In this document: one piece after another, positions 1-8,901 of the stretch | Layout: the number at the start of each line of letters is the position of its first letter | Position numbering within the stretch: the stretch's first letter is position 1 | Source: Malaciobacter molluscorum LMG 25693 | GTDB taxonomy: Bacteria > Campylobacterota > Campylobacteria > Campylobacterales > Arcobacteraceae | DNA: 64,000 nucleotides | Direction: 5' to 3' | NCBI RefSeq assembly: GCF_003544935.1 | Contig: NZ_CP032098.1 | Coordinates: 2,480,001-2,544,000, forward strand | Made by a program: the position numbers and the translations under genes | Notes under the pieces: model-generated | The model's database searches: none | The model's input: the letters and a program-made list of their open reading frames with translations, nothing else | What the model was told of the DNA's origin: nothing

Positions 1-369
1 ACACTAATTCAACAAATGGTTAGAAATCTTTTTTTAAATATAAATATCATTCCTTGTGATATTGTAAGGGAAAAAGATGGTCTTGCACTAAGTAGTAGAA
101 ATGTTTATTTAAATAATGAGCAAAGACAAGAAGCACTAAAAATATCAAAATCTCTTACAAAAGCTGGTCAACTTATTGGTAAAAAAGAGTTTGACGTAAA
201 AACTATTAAAGCTACGATGAAAGAAGTAATGAACAGTTTAGATATTGAGTATATTGAAGTTGTTAATAAAGATTTTGAACCAATTGATACAATAGAATTA
301 AAAAATACAATAATTTTAGTAGTTGCAAGATTTGGTAATACAAGATTACTTGATAACCTTTGGGTTTAA
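1..369 (+). CDS. panC: Pantothenate synthetase, C-terminal part (5' end outside window)
   Basis: The frame is open from base 1, so these 122 codons are the tail of a gene that starts upstream; the ATG at base 16 is internal. PanC joins pantoate and beta-alanine with ATP, the last step of pantothenate (vitamin B5) synthesis, in the cytosol. The stretch IVREKDGLALSSRNVYL is the conserved PanC segment (VRE.DGLA.SSRN.YL) in the second half of the roughly 280-residue enzyme. The C-terminal small domain follows, with IEYIEVVNKDFEPID matching the family's beta-strand that ends in the strand-turn 'L.P.D' region. The stop lies 57 bases before rimO. Identification is firm; only the N-terminal ATP-binding half is missing, because of the window edge. 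Confidence 0.93.
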   Translation, partial: TLIQQMVRNLFLNINIIPCDIVREKDGLALSSRNVYLNNEQRQEALKISKSLTKAGQLIGKKEFDVKTIKATMKEVMNSLDIEYIEVVNKDFEPIDTIELKNTIILVVARFGNTRLLDNLWV

Positions 370-426
370 ATATTTGTTGATTTTTACATTTTATGATAAA
401 ATTGCGAAAAAAGTTATAGGAAGTAT

Positions 427-1770
427 ATGAAATTTTCCAAAGAAAAACCACAAAAAAGCCTACATTTAGTATCTTTAGGTTGTACAAAAAACCTAGTTGA
501 TTCAGAAGTAATGCTTGGTAAATTAAGTGAATATAAACTTACAAATGATAATGAAAATGCTGATGTTATCATTGTAAATACATGTGGATTTATTGATAGT
601 GCAAAAGAAGAGAGTATTAATACAATATTAAATTTACATGAGCAAAGAAAAAAAGATTCAGTATTAGTTATGGCTGGATGTTTAAGTGAAAGATATAAAG
701 AAGACTTACAAAAAGAGTTACCTGAAATTGATGTTTTTACTGGGGTTGGAGATTATGATAGAATTGATGAGTTAGTTCAACAAAAACAATCAAATTTTAA
801 AAATGAAGTATTTTTGGCAAATGATACAAATGAAAGAGTAATTACTGGATCAAACTATCACGCTTACGTAAAATTAAGTGAAGGATGTAATCAAGCATGT
901 TCTTTCTGTGCAATTCCTAGTTTTAAAGGAAAACTTCATTCAAGAACTTTAGAATCACTTGTAAAAGAGGTTAAATCACTTGTATCTAAAGGTTATGTAG
1001 ATTTCTCTTTTGTTTCACAGGACTCTTCATCTTTTTTAAGAGATTTAGGTCATAAAGATGGTTTAATTGATTTAATTAATGAAATTGAAAATATAGAGGG
1101 AATAAAAACAGCTAGAATTTTATATCTATATCCATCTACTACTTCATTAGAGTTAATAGATAAAATTGCAGACTCAAAAGTTTTTGTAAATTATTTTGAT
1201 ATGCCTTTACAACATATAAGTGAATCAATGTTAAAAATTATGAAACGAGGAAAAGGTGTAGAAAAATTAAGAGAATTAATGTCTCACATGAAATCTAAAC
1301 CAAACTCTTTTGTAAGAACTACATTTATTGTAGGTCATCCAGGGGAAAAACAAGAAGATTTTGAAAAGCTATGCAAATATGTTGAAGAGTTTAAATTTGA
1401 TAGAGCAAATGTATTCTCTTATTCTGATGAAGAAGGAACAACTGCATACGAGAATGAAAATAAAATAGAACAAGAAACAATAGATAATAGAGCAGAAGCT
1501 TTAGGTGAAATTATTGCAGATACTACAATTTCATCATTAGAAGAAGAAATTGGAAAAACATTTGAAGTGTATGTAGATAATGAAAGTGATGAGCATGAAT
1601 ATCTATTAAGTGCGAGGAAAACTATTTGGGCTCCAGAAATTGATGGAGAAATTTATATAAATGATAATGAACTTGAAGAACAAATTGAGTTTGGTAAAAT
1701 GTATAAAGTAAAAGCAACAGAACTTGTTGGTGATAAAATATTAGCTACAATTATTGAAAAATGCAACTAA
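427..1770 (+). CDS. rimO: Ribosomal protein S12 methylthiotransferase RimO
   Basis: A radical SAM methylthiotransferase that adds a methylthio group to an aspartate of ribosomal protein S12. The 447-residue length is normal. The N-terminal UPF0004 domain supplies three cluster cysteines (SLGCTKN near residue 19, NTCGF near 52, AGCLSE near 86). The radical SAM motif CNQACSFC lies near residues 156-163, with the RimO-typical following sequence IPSFKGKLHSR. A TRAM-like domain closes the protein. The N-terminal LVSLGCTKNLVDSE favours RimO over the tRNA enzyme MiaB. AGGAAG lies just upstream of the ATG, and a TATGAT hexamer near 392 is a plausible -10. Its 3' end overlaps tilS by 10 bases, so the two are probably translationally coupled. 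Confidence 0.95.
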   Translation: MKFSKEKPQKSLHLVSLGCTKNLVDSEVMLGKLSEYKLTNDNENADVIIVNTCGFIDSAKEESINTILNLHEQRKKDSVLVMAGCLSERYKEDLQKELPEIDVFTGVGDYDRIDELVQQKQSNFKNEVFLANDTNERVITGSNYHAYVKLSEGCNQACSFCAIPSFKGKLHSRTLESLVKEVKSLVSKGYVDFSFVSQDSSSFLRDLGHKDGLIDLINEIENIEGIKTARILYLYPSTTSLELIDKIADSKVFVNYFDMPLQHISESMLKIMKRGKGVEKLRELMSHMKSKPNSFVRTTFIVGHPGEKQEDFEKLCKYVEEFKFDRANVFSYSDEEGTTAYENENKIEQETIDNRAEALGEIIADTTISSLEEEIGKTFEVYVDNESDEHEYLLSARKTIWAPEIDGEIYINDNELEEQIEFGKMYKVKATELVGDKILATIIEKCN

Positions 1771-2732
1771 ACTTAGAAGAATTAACATCTAGCAAAAACT
1801 TACTAGCTTTTTCTGCTGGTGTTGATTCAACTGCACTATTTTTTCTACTTAAAGAAAATAACATCTCTTTTGATATTGCAATTGTAAACTATAATTTAAG
1901 AGAGCAATCAAAACAAGAAGTTGAATATGCTAAATATTTAGCGAATAAATTCAATAAAAAAATCTATTTAAAAGAAGTTAATCTATCTGGAAGTAATTTT
2001 GAAAAAAGAGCAAGAGATATTAGATATAACTTCTTTGAAGAGATAATTAATAAAAATAATTACAATACTTTAATCACTGCACATCAATTAAATGATAAAC
2101 TAGAATGGTTTTTGATGCAGTTATCAAAGGGTGCTGGACTTAGTGAACTACTTGGTTTACAAAAGATTCAAAATAAATCTACATATAAAATATTTAGACC
2201 TATTTTAGATATTTCAAAAGAAGAGCTTGAAGGTTTTTTAGTAGAGAATAAAATAGATTACTTTGTTGATAAGTCAAACTTTGAAGAAAAATATAAAAGA
2301 AACTATTTTAGACATAATTTTTCAAATCAATTTCTAAGTGAGTTTAAAGATGGTATTAAAAATAGTTTTGAATATTTACAAGAGGATTTAAACTCATTAA
2401 ATATCAATTTTATAGAAATATTCAAAGAAAAAGAACTATCAATTTTTGAAAAAGTAGATGATAATAATATTAATATAAAAGTAATAGACAAACATCTAAA
2501 AAAAATAGGTATTTTAATATCAAAAGCACAAAGAGAAGAAATAATAAAACAAAAAGAGTCTGTTATTTCAAATAAAATTACAGTTTGCTTAATAGATAAA
2601 TATATATGGATTTGTCCTTATATTAAAGAGCCTATGAAAAAAGAATTTAAAGAGTATTGCAGAAAAAACAAAATTCCCAAATTATGTAGAAGTTATATTT
2701 ATAAAGAAAATATTAAAATAGATATTTTTTAA
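1761..2732 (+). CDS. tilS: tRNA(Ile)-lysidine synthase TilS
   Basis: Modifies the wobble cytidine of the CAU-anticodon tRNA-Ile to lysidine, so that the tRNA reads AUA instead of AUG; essential in most bacteria. The PP-loop ATP site is AFSAGVDSTALFF near residues 17-29. It has the SAGVDS variant of the usual SGGxDS loop. Further family blocks are NYNLREQS, the KRARDIRYNFF segment and TAHQLNDKLEWFLMQLSKG, in the order expected for the N-terminal domain. At 323 residues it is of the compact type, with a reduced C-terminal region. It starts inside the end of rimO and has little room for its own ribosome site. The stop at 2732 abuts the end of the convergent flagellar gene with no clear terminator between. 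Confidence 0.92.
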   Translation: MQLNLEELTSSKNLLAFSAGVDSTALFFLLKENNISFDIAIVNYNLREQSKQEVEYAKYLANKFNKKIYLKEVNLSGSNFEKRARDIRYNFFEEIINKNNYNTLITAHQLNDKLEWFLMQLSKGAGLSELLGLQKIQNKSTYKIFRPILDISKEELEGFLVENKIDYFVDKSNFEEKYKRNYFRHNFSNQFLSEFKDGIKNSFEYLQEDLNSLNINFIEIFKEKELSIFEKVDDNNINIKVIDKHLKKIGILISKAQREEIIKQKESVISNKITVCLIDKYIWICPYIKEPMKKEFKEYCRKNKIPKLCRSYIYKENIKIDIF

Positions 2733-3005
2733 TTACTTATTTTTAGCGAACTCTTTTAATTTAACAAGTTTATCTAACTCTTTTTTTATAATTTCCTTAT
2801 ACTCTTTTAAAAACTTTATATTTTTAAAAAAGAGTTCTGATAAGTCTTGTAAATCTTTTAATTCTAGGTCAAAATCAGTAATTTCATTTGAAAAAAGATA
2901 TTTATTATTCCAAACAACAAGTTGTTGTGCTTTATTATAAGAATCAAGTGAGTCAATATACCTTAACTCACTTAACGCTTCTAAAGACCAGTTTCGTCTT
3001 TCCAT
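2733..3005 (-). CDS. Small helical protein downstream of fliS, possible FliT-type chaperone
   Basis: I do not recognise a family by sequence. The 90-residue product is predominantly helical and charged, with no signal peptide or membrane segment. The N-terminus reads MERRNWSLEALSELRYIDS, and a Lys/Glu-rich helix ends the protein. Its ATG lies 25 bases inside the end of fliS, so it is translationally coupled to it. In many bacteria fliD, fliS and fliT lie together, with FliT acting as a small helical export chaperone for the filament cap FliD. Position, size and composition suit that role, but no FliT-specific residue can be pointed to. Treat the function as an inference from context. Confidence 0.7.
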   Translation of the reverse strand: MERRNWSLEALSELRYIDSLDSYNKAQQLVVWNNKYLFSNEITDFDLELKDLQDLSELFFKNIKFLKEYKEIIKKELDKLVKLKEFAKNK

Positions 3006-3337
3006 GCGTCAATTAAACCTTGAGTTACTTTCATAACCTGGTTTACAGAATTTATGTTATCATCAATTCCTGCAGAAAATAGTGTCTCAATTTGATATAG
3101 GTAAAGACCATCAAGATAATATGCAACATCTCCACCATCAAAATCTAGAACATTTCTTAACTCATCAAAAATAGCAATAGACTTATTTATATAATTAAAT
3201 TTTTGTTCAATATTTTCATTTTCCATAGCATTCTTTACAAAAGATAAGTATTTTAATAATCCTTCATATAACTTTAATATAAGTACATATGGATCATCAG
3301 ATACTGCATTTTGTTGTTGGTATGCTTCAATTCCCAT
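2981..3337 (-). CDS. fliS: Flagellar export chaperone FliS
   Basis: FliS binds the C-terminus of flagellin in the cytosol, prevents its polymerisation and delivers it to the flagellar export gate. The 118-residue length is typical. The start MGIEAYQQQNAVSDDPYVLILKLYEG matches the FliS pattern Y....v...sP..Li..LYeg. The segment KFNYINKSIAIFDELRNVLDFDGGDVAYYLDGLYLY matches the central helices. GGAG lies a few bases upstream of the ATG. A terminator-like hairpin separates it from fliD, so it may have its own promoter in the gap 3338-3411. The next gene overlaps its stop. Confidence 0.93.
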   Translation of the reverse strand: MGIEAYQQQNAVSDDPYVLILKLYEGLLKYLSFVKNAMENENIEQKFNYINKSIAIFDELRNVLDFDGGDVAYYLDGLYLYQIETLFSAGIDDNINSVNQVMKVTQGLIDAWKDETGL

Positions 3338-3411
3338 TAAATAACTCCAAAAGTTCTAGTTCTTAAAGACTTTAGTATAATATATCTTAACTTAAAATTA
3401 GTTATGAAAAG

Positions 3412-3439
3412 TAGAAGCCAAAAATCATTTTGGCTTCTA
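3412..3439 (-). terminator. Hairpin terminator after fliD
   Basis: Perfect 12-bp inverted repeat (TAGAAGCCAAAA / TTTTGGCTTCTA) with a four-base loop, starting at the fliD stop codon. Read on the minus strand the stem is followed by ACTTTTC. This is a good intrinsic terminator and separates fliD from fliS transcriptionally. Confidence 0.75.
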
Positions 3440-4798
3440 ATTACCTGCTTTTGATTGAGCAATCATAAGTTGTAGTCCAGAGAAAGAACTCTCCATTTTT
3501 GTTATTATTGCAGTATATTCAGCAAATTGAGAAGCCATAGTACTATATTTAGTATCTAATTTTGATATTGCTTTTTCTTTTTCATCATTTAATGTTTCTT
3601 CTCTCTTTTTCAAGTATTTTTCATAAGAATCATAAATACCATCTGTTCTAGTTTGGTCATTCATATACTCAACTAACTGTGTTCCAAGACCTTTACTCTC
3701 TGCTTTACCTATAAATAAATCATATACTTCATCAAAGTTTTCATCAAAAGCTTTTTGTAGTTTTGCAGAATCAAATTTTAATTCAAATGTATTAGTATCC
3801 ATTTCAAAACCAAAGTTAAATAAAGAAACTTTATCTTCATCACTACCTTGTCCAAAAGATCCTAAAACTATATTTTGTATGCCATCAAGTAAACTTCTAA
3901 TAGATGATTTATCAGATATTGGTGTCTCAGGATTTGTAAGTTCTTCTTGCACCATTTTTACAAATTCATTATATTTATCAACAAAATTCTGAATTCCATC
4001 CATCATTCCATTTACATCATCAGTAACCGATAAACTTGAACTACCAATTGATGTTGCAGTAATTTTTAAACCACCAGAAATAGTAAAAGTATTTGAAGAA
4101 GATTCATATTCAACTCCATCAACAACTGCTTTCATATTTTTCGCTACTAAGGTATGATTTGCACTATCATTATATCCTAAACTTGCACCAGCATCTCCTG
4201 ATATTGTTAAAGCATTATCTGTACCAGTATTTGTACTTTTAATAACAATTCTATATGTGCCACTTCCAACCTCTTCAATTGAAGCAGAAACTCCTTTAAC
4301 CTTATTTATCTCAGCTAATACTTGATCATAAGTTTTTCCATTTGTATCAATATTTACAGCATCACCACTTCCAACAGCTATACTTAAAGTACCTAAATCT
4401 ACTTTACCCTCTTTTCTAGTAGTTTCATCAAAAGTATTTGATTGAAAAACATCTCTTTGAGCAAGTCCTTTTATATCTACTGTTGTAGTTCCTGTACCAA
4501 GTTTAGAAACATCTGCTGCATCAAAGACAACTGAAGAACCTGTCTGACTTGCTGATTTTTGTTGAAGAGCATTTATTCCTGATGTAGTAAATAAATCGAA
4601 GTTTTTTATTGCTTCTAAAAGAGCATTATACTTCTCCATTATTTCATCTTTTTTTTCATTCTCTTTTTTAAGATTTTCCAAATCTCTTTCTAAAGGTTCA
4701 ACTTGTCCTTTTCTATCTGCTGCTTTTAATTTATCAATCAGCTCTTGATTTAATGTATTTGATTTGCCTGTTCCAAGACCTAAGATTCCATCAGCCAT
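3437..4798 (-). CDS. fliD: Flagellar hook-associated protein 2 (filament cap) FliD
   Basis: FliD forms the cap at the filament tip that folds and inserts flagellin; it is exported through the flagellar type III apparatus. The 453-residue protein starts MADGILGLGTGKSNTLNQELIDKLKAADRK, as FliD proteins of this phylum do. It has an N-terminal coiled coil (about 35-70), a Ser/Thr/Gly-rich central domain (about 90-260) and a C-terminal coiled coil ending IITKMESSFSGLQLMIAQSKAGN. Exposed, variable centre and conserved heptad ends are the family architecture. AAAGGAG precedes the ATG. It lies 15 bases downstream of flgK, so flgK-fliD is an operon. Confidence 0.93.
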   Translation of the reverse strand: MADGILGLGTGKSNTLNQELIDKLKAADRKGQVEPLERDLENLKKENEKKDEIMEKYNALLEAIKNFDLFTTSGINALQQKSASQTGSSVVFDAADVSKLGTGTTTVDIKGLAQRDVFQSNTFDETTRKEGKVDLGTLSIAVGSGDAVNIDTNGKTYDQVLAEINKVKGVSASIEEVGSGTYRIVIKSTNTGTDNALTISGDAGASLGYNDSANHTLVAKNMKAVVDGVEYESSSNTFTISGGLKITATSIGSSSLSVTDDVNGMMDGIQNFVDKYNEFVKMVQEELTNPETPISDKSSIRSLLDGIQNIVLGSFGQGSDEDKVSLFNFGFEMDTNTFELKFDSAKLQKAFDENFDEVYDLFIGKAESKGLGTQLVEYMNDQTRTDGIYDSYEKYLKKREETLNDEKEKAISKLDTKYSTMASQFAEYTAIITKMESSFSGLQLMIAQSKAGN

Positions 4799-4813
4799 AA
4801 TAAACTCCTTTTA

Positions 4814-6667
4814 TTATCTTCTCATACCTAATAAAGTTTGTAGCATTTCATCTACGACTGTAACTATTTTTGCATTTGCAGTATATGCTGCTTGAAATTT
4901 GATAAGATCTAACATCTCTTCATCTTTATCAACTTTTACCACTTCATCATAACTACTTTGAACTGATTGCTTAACTGCTTTTTGAGTAATTAATTCTGTA
5001 TTTGCTGTTTCTTTATCTGAAGAAACAGAAACTCTTAAATCTTGATAATATTCTGAAAATGATGAAGCTTTTTTACCAGGATTATCTTGTCCACGACCTT
5101 CAAATGATATATTTTCATTCCAACCAATAGAATCCAAATAATCCAAATCTTCTTGAGTTAAATTATTTAAAGCATCTTCATTAAATTCCAAAGTATCTAC
5201 TGTTCCACCTGAAAAAAGATTAATAGATCGGATATTACTTTGATCACCTGTATAATTATCAGTTGATGTTTCACCACTTACATATCTATCATCACCTATT
5301 TTCACATATTTATCTGTAATATCACTTAATGTTTGAGCAAGTGCATCTAATTTATTTTTATATGCAGCATATTTATTATTAGGAGAATTTGTTGTTAAAT
5401 TCTCTGATTGTGCTTTTAAAATACCTGAAGAGAGATTAATTGGTGCATCAGCTGAATAGATTTGAACACTATTTTCTCCATCATTACTTTGATACTCGTC
5501 CCTATATACAGTGCTTTTATTTGTAATTGTACTTGGATCACTTGCATTTGTTTGTTCTGTAACTAATATTCTACCAGCGAATTTTCCTTTTTCCCCTGGT
5601 GTATTTGATTCAATTAATAAATAATTATCTTTAGAATCATCTGTAACTTTAGAACCATCTGGTAATTCTTCATATGTTCCATTATAAGCAGTTACTTTTT
5701 TTGATAGTTCTGGATCACTATTTATTTTAAATGCTAAGGCTCTTACATAATTTGTTTCATCAACAACTAAATCAGGTGTTCCATCACCATTAGTATCTAA
5801 GGATTCTCCATAACGAACACTTACTTCATCTTTATTATTTAATTTATAAGTAATAGTATCTTGATTATCAAATGTAACTCCATTTAAAACAGAACTTGTT
5901 TTACCATCACTATTTACATATCTATCTTGTTGTGGAGAATATGTATCTTTTACTGAAATATCCCTTACTACAGTATTATTCCCAATTGCTACAACATTAC
6001 CAATTTTTAAAGTATATGTACCATTAACAACTTCTGAACTAATATCTACATATTTAGATAATTTGAGTTCTAATTCATCACGTTTATCTAATAAATCATT
6101 TGAAGCAACATTTGTTTTTGCAAGTTGTTCATTTACTTTTCCAATCTCTTTTAAGATTTGATTAATATCATTAACATTCTCTTTCATAGAATCTTTTGTT
6201 AATTCTTCAGCCTTTTGAATGTCAGAATAGATAGATTTCATACCATTTACAAGTATTTTTGCATATTCTGCTACTGTATGCTTATATATTTCAGAACTTG
6301 GATCATTTCTTAAATTCTGTATAGCTTTGAGATATGCATTTAAATCTTTTGAAAGACCACTTTCATCTGTCTCTTTAAAGATTGTTTCAATATCTCCAAG
6401 CATTTGACCTTTTTCATTAAAATACGCTTCTTTTGTTGTAGCTCTTAATAAGTTTTGGGACATATAACTTGATGTAATTCTATAAGCACTACTTGCACTT
6501 ACACCTCTACCATAATATCTAGAATCATTATGAGGCAACTCTGATTGATTAATTACTCTTCTTTTGTATCCAGGAGTATGCTCATTAGCTATATTATTAG
6601 AAATATTCTCAACTGCAGCTTTTGCAGCGGCTAAACCAGTTTGGGCTACATTCAAAGAATTTAGCAT
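4814..6667 (-). CDS. flgK: Flagellar hook-associated protein 1 FlgK
   Basis: FlgK forms the first hook-filament junction ring. The N-terminus MLNSLNVAQTGLAAAKAAVE followed by NISNNIANEHTPGYKR is the flagellar rod/hook family signature (SNNIAN..TPGY). The C-terminus MLDLIKFQAAYTANAKIVTVVDEMLQTLLGM is the matching D0 helix (fQ.aY.Ana.vi...demlq.ll). The long middle part is Asp/Asn/Thr-rich and includes GESLDTNGDGTPDLVVDETN, which resembles a calcium-binding loop. The 617-residue length is normal. AAAGGAG lies seven bases before the ATG. It heads the flgK-fliD operon, and a possible sigma-28 promoter lies in the gap to flgH. Confidence 0.95.
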   Translation of the reverse strand: MLNSLNVAQTGLAAAKAAVENISNNIANEHTPGYKRRVINQSELPHNDSRYYGRGVSASSAYRITSSYMSQNLLRATTKEAYFNEKGQMLGDIETIFKETDESGLSKDLNAYLKAIQNLRNDPSSEIYKHTVAEYAKILVNGMKSIYSDIQKAEELTKDSMKENVNDINQILKEIGKVNEQLAKTNVASNDLLDKRDELELKLSKYVDISSEVVNGTYTLKIGNVVAIGNNTVVRDISVKDTYSPQQDRYVNSDGKTSSVLNGVTFDNQDTITYKLNNKDEVSVRYGESLDTNGDGTPDLVVDETNYVRALAFKINSDPELSKKVTAYNGTYEELPDGSKVTDDSKDNYLLIESNTPGEKGKFAGRILVTEQTNASDPSTITNKSTVYRDEYQSNDGENSVQIYSADAPINLSSGILKAQSENLTTNSPNNKYAAYKNKLDALAQTLSDITDKYVKIGDDRYVSGETSTDNYTGDQSNIRSINLFSGGTVDTLEFNEDALNNLTQEDLDYLDSIGWNENISFEGRGQDNPGKKASSFSEYYQDLRVSVSSDKETANTELITQKAVKQSVQSSYDEVVKVDKDEEMLDLIKFQAAYTANAKIVTVVDEMLQTLLGMRR

Positions 6668-6697
6668 AATAGACTCCTTTTGTAATACAATTACTAA

Positions 6698-6723
6698 TTA
6701 TCGCATTACAATTCTTAAATTTA
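6698..6723 (-). promoter_or_regulatory. Possible sigma-28 (FliA) promoter for flgK-fliD
   Basis: On the minus strand a TAAA at 6723-6720 is followed after 16 bases by CGATAA at 6703-6698. The following leader is about 30 bases, with AAAGGAG before flgK. Sigma-28 promoters of Campylobacter relatives use TAAA and CGATWT-like boxes at about this distance, and flgK/fliD are late genes. The match is short and AT-rich, so this is tentative. Confidence 0.35.
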
Positions 6724-6725
6724 GA

Positions 6726-7442
6726 TTAAAATGGCCATATTTTTTGTAATAACTTTGTTCCCCATGGAGTATGCATTACATCTTTTTCTTCTCCATTTTT
6801 GACATATAATATTTTTAAATTAGCAATTTGGGAAGAAGAAATACTATTATCTGGTGTAATATCATAAGGTCTAATTACTCCTGAAATAATTAATTCTTGT
6901 TTTTGTCCATCAATTAATAATTGCTTATTACCTTTTATATAATAATTACCATTTTGATAAGTTTGTTCTATTATAGCAGAAATAGTAGTAGAAAAAGATT
7001 CATCTAGAGTTGTCTTTGCTTCACCATTATTGGTACTATTATTTGTTGAACCAAAACTTACACCAGCAACTTTATTAAATTTATTTGCAATATTCCCAAC
7101 TGTTCCACCAAGAACATTACCTGTCATTGGAGTTAAAAGACCTCCACCTAAATTTGTTTTATCTTCTCTTGTTAATTCTCTTTTATTTTTGGTATCAGAA
7201 GATAAAGATTCATCAATTCTTATTTGAATAATATCTCCAATTTGCAAATCTTTTTTATCTGCAAATAAAGAAGGCCCCTTTCTTGTATACAAAGAACCCT
7301 TTTTTCTTACAACCTGTTGAGCAGGAGGTTTAGGAAGTTGCATTTGAGGTTTAGTAAAATCTAGTTTTTCTTCTGTTGCAATACAACCTGACAAAAGTAT
7401 TGAAACTATAAAACTTATAATTATTAAATTAATTATTTTCAT
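6726..7442 (-). CDS. flgH: Flagellar L-ring protein FlgH (lipoprotein)
   Basis: FlgH builds the outer-membrane L ring through which the flagellar rod turns. The 238-residue product begins with a lipoprotein signal whose lipobox is LLSGC, so Cys near residue 20 is the lipidated residue. Family blocks are SLYTRKGPSLFADKKDLQIGDIIQIRIDESLSS (L-ring N-terminal consensus), the GG-rich stretch, and the C-terminal VSGVIRPYDITPDNSISSSQIANLKILY (cut here: ISGVIRP and SQIANL are diagnostic). Its ATG lies 14 bases inside the upstream gene. The end lies close to the flgK promoter region. Confidence 0.94.
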   Translation of the reverse strand: MKIINLIIISFIVSILLSGCIATEEKLDFTKPQMQLPKPPAQQVVRKKGSLYTRKGPSLFADKKDLQIGDIIQIRIDESLSSDTKNKRELTREDKTNLGGGLLTPMTGNVLGGTVGNIANKFNKVAGVSFGSTNNSTNNGEAKTTLDESFSTTISAIIEQTYQNGNYYIKGNKQLLIDGQKQELIISGVIRPYDITPDNSISSSQIANLKILYVKNGEEKDVMHTPWGTKLLQKIWPF

Positions 7443-7860
7443 CGTATTTGCTCTCTACAACATATTTTAAGTCAATTGCTATTTTTATATCATCAATCGT
7501 TCTTTTTACTAAGGCCATAGTGCCATATCTTACAACTAAAGCATCAATATTAGTATTTGGATCACAAACAATCACAATTTTATTAGCAATAATTTTTACA
7601 TTACGTACATTTAATTGTCCAACTAAATCAACTGCATTTTCAACTTCTCTATAAATTATCTTTTCTATTTTATTTTTTTTATTCTCTTTAGCAGCCTGTT
7701 GTGTTTGTTGCATTTCATTTAATTGTTCTTGCTTTGCATCTTGTGCAAATTTATCACTCATATGAAAATAGTAAGCTATAAACATAAATATCACAGCAAT
7801 AATTGATATTACTTTTATTATCAATCTTTTCTTTGATGTTCTTTTCACTGCTATTATCAT
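7429..7860 (-). CDS. Unknown single-pass membrane protein in the flagellar operon
   Basis: I do not recognise the family. The 143-residue protein has a basic start (MIIAVKRTSKKRLIIK), one membrane helix (about 17-32, IISIIAVIFMFIAYYF-like) and a Gln/Lys-rich coiled stretch (about 40-66). It ends in a small alpha/beta domain with LVGQLNVRNVKIIANKIVIV and TMALVKRTIDDIKIAIDLKY. The arrangement predicts an inner-membrane anchor with a periplasmic domain. It overlaps flgH by 14 bases and follows fliL by 15, so it is embedded in the flagellar operon. A part in stator, export or L/P-ring assembly is plausible but not shown by any motif. Confidence 0.75.
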   Translation of the reverse strand: MIIAVKRTSKKRLIIKVISIIAVIFMFIAYYFHMSDKFAQDAKQEQLNEMQQTQQAAKENKKNKIEKIIYREVENAVDLVGQLNVRNVKIIANKIVIVCDPNTNIDALVVRYGTMALVKRTIDDIKIAIDLKYVVESKYDENN

Positions 7861-7875
7861 ATTTATTCCTCTAAA

Positions 7876-8397
7876 CTATTTAATTACAAAAGTTGTAAAG
7901 TAAAGATTTTTTATACTATCTTTTTTTATATCATCATTTGATGCAGTAACTTCATTAATTATAGAATTAATATCATCAATTAATTCTTCTTTTAAAAGAG
8001 CTTTCCCTCCTACTGTAAGTAATTCTTCTGAACTTCTTGCACTAATTTGAGAAATAACAATATCAACTATCTCTGGTTTATGATCTTCAACAATTTTTTC
8101 AATAGTCGGTTCTATACTTTTTACAGTAAAAGATAATTTCATAAGTTTTTCTCTTCCTCTTGAATTAGTAATATTTAAAACTAAATCATTAATAGAAGCT
8201 TTATAACTATCTTGTGAAGTTGACCCTTCTTTTTGCTCTTGAGTATTTTCTTGATTATTTTTTGATGAAGAATCTTTTGTCATCATAAAATAACCCATTC
8301 CACCTACAGCAAGTAATAAGACAACAATTAAAACGATCAATACAATCATTAATCCTTTTCCACCACTTTTTACAACACTGTTTTCTTCTTCTGCCAT
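7876..8397 (-). CDS. fliL: Flagellar basal body-associated protein FliL
   Basis: FliL is an inner-membrane protein that surrounds the stator units and supports torque. The 173-residue product has a short cytoplasmic start, one membrane helix (about 16-37, LMIVLIVLIVVLLLAVGGMG), a low-complexity Gln/Ser/Asn linker (about 41-65) and a periplasmic domain. The domain carries the FliL pattern INDLVLNITNSRGREKLMKL and ends IKNLYFTTFVIK, matching the family's V..vlf..fv.q end. AAAGGATAGG lies before the ATG. It sits between the MotE-like gene and the unknown membrane gene in one transcription unit. Confidence 0.92.
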   Translation of the reverse strand: MAEEENSVVKSGGKGLMIVLIVLIVVLLLAVGGMGYFMMTKDSSSKNNQENTQEQKEGSTSQDSYKASINDLVLNITNSRGREKLMKLSFTVKSIEPTIEKIVEDHKPEIVDIVISQISARSSEELLTVGGKALLKEELIDDINSIINEVTASNDDIKKDSIKNLYFTTFVIK

Positions 8398-8401
8398 AAA
8401 C

Positions 8402-8893
8402 CTATCCTTTTGTATTATTTTTAGTATAGTTTTTTAACATTAATGTTAATTGTGAAGCATTTTTTATAGTTAAAAATTTCATTATTAGAGTAACTTTTTT
8501 CTCTTTAAGTTTCAAGATAATGTCAAATACATCTTGAAGATTGCCTTCATCTATCATTTTATTAAATATTTCTGCAGTAACTTTTGGTTTCATATTATTA
8601 TATATTTTTGCAGTTTTTGATTGAACTTCACCTTTAATATCTTGTAATATTACTTGATTATCGTCTCTTATTCTTTTTATTTCTTGTTTTTCTTTTTCTA
8701 TTTTAGATAATAAATCTTCAAGCTCTTTTTTTCTTTGTTTATATTCTGTCTCTTTTTTATTATAAAAATCATTTAACTCTTTTTTTAGTTCTCTTATTTC
8801 AATTTTTTGTTTTATAAAATTTGAACTATTTTGTTCTGCTCCAAATAATAAAATTGTAAAAAAACAAAAAATAAAGAATATTTTAGCCAACAT
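8402..8893 (-). CDS. MotE-type flagellar stator chaperone
   Basis: The 163-residue protein has a signal peptide (MLAKIFFIFCFFTILLFGAEQ), a long coiled coil (about 28-90, rich in Lys/Glu) and a C-terminal helical domain. That domain (PKVTAEIFNKMIDEGNLQDVFDIILKLKEKK) resembles the MgtE N-terminal-like module. This layout is that of the MotE family of Campylobacterota, a periplasmic chaperone-like protein for the stator protein MotB. It lies four bases from fliL, itself a stator partner, which supports the call. The start has GGGG very close to the ATG. The family assignment is from architecture plus context, not a diagnostic catalytic motif. Confidence 0.78.
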   Translation of the reverse strand: MLAKIFFIFCFFTILLFGAEQNSSNFIKQKIEIRELKKELNDFYNKKETEYKQRKKELEDLLSKIEKEKQEIKRIRDDNQVILQDIKGEVQSKTAKIYNNMKPKVTAEIFNKMIDEGNLQDVFDIILKLKEKKVTLIMKFLTIKNASQLTLMLKNYTKNNTKG

Positions 8894-8901
8894 TTCCCCT
8901 T

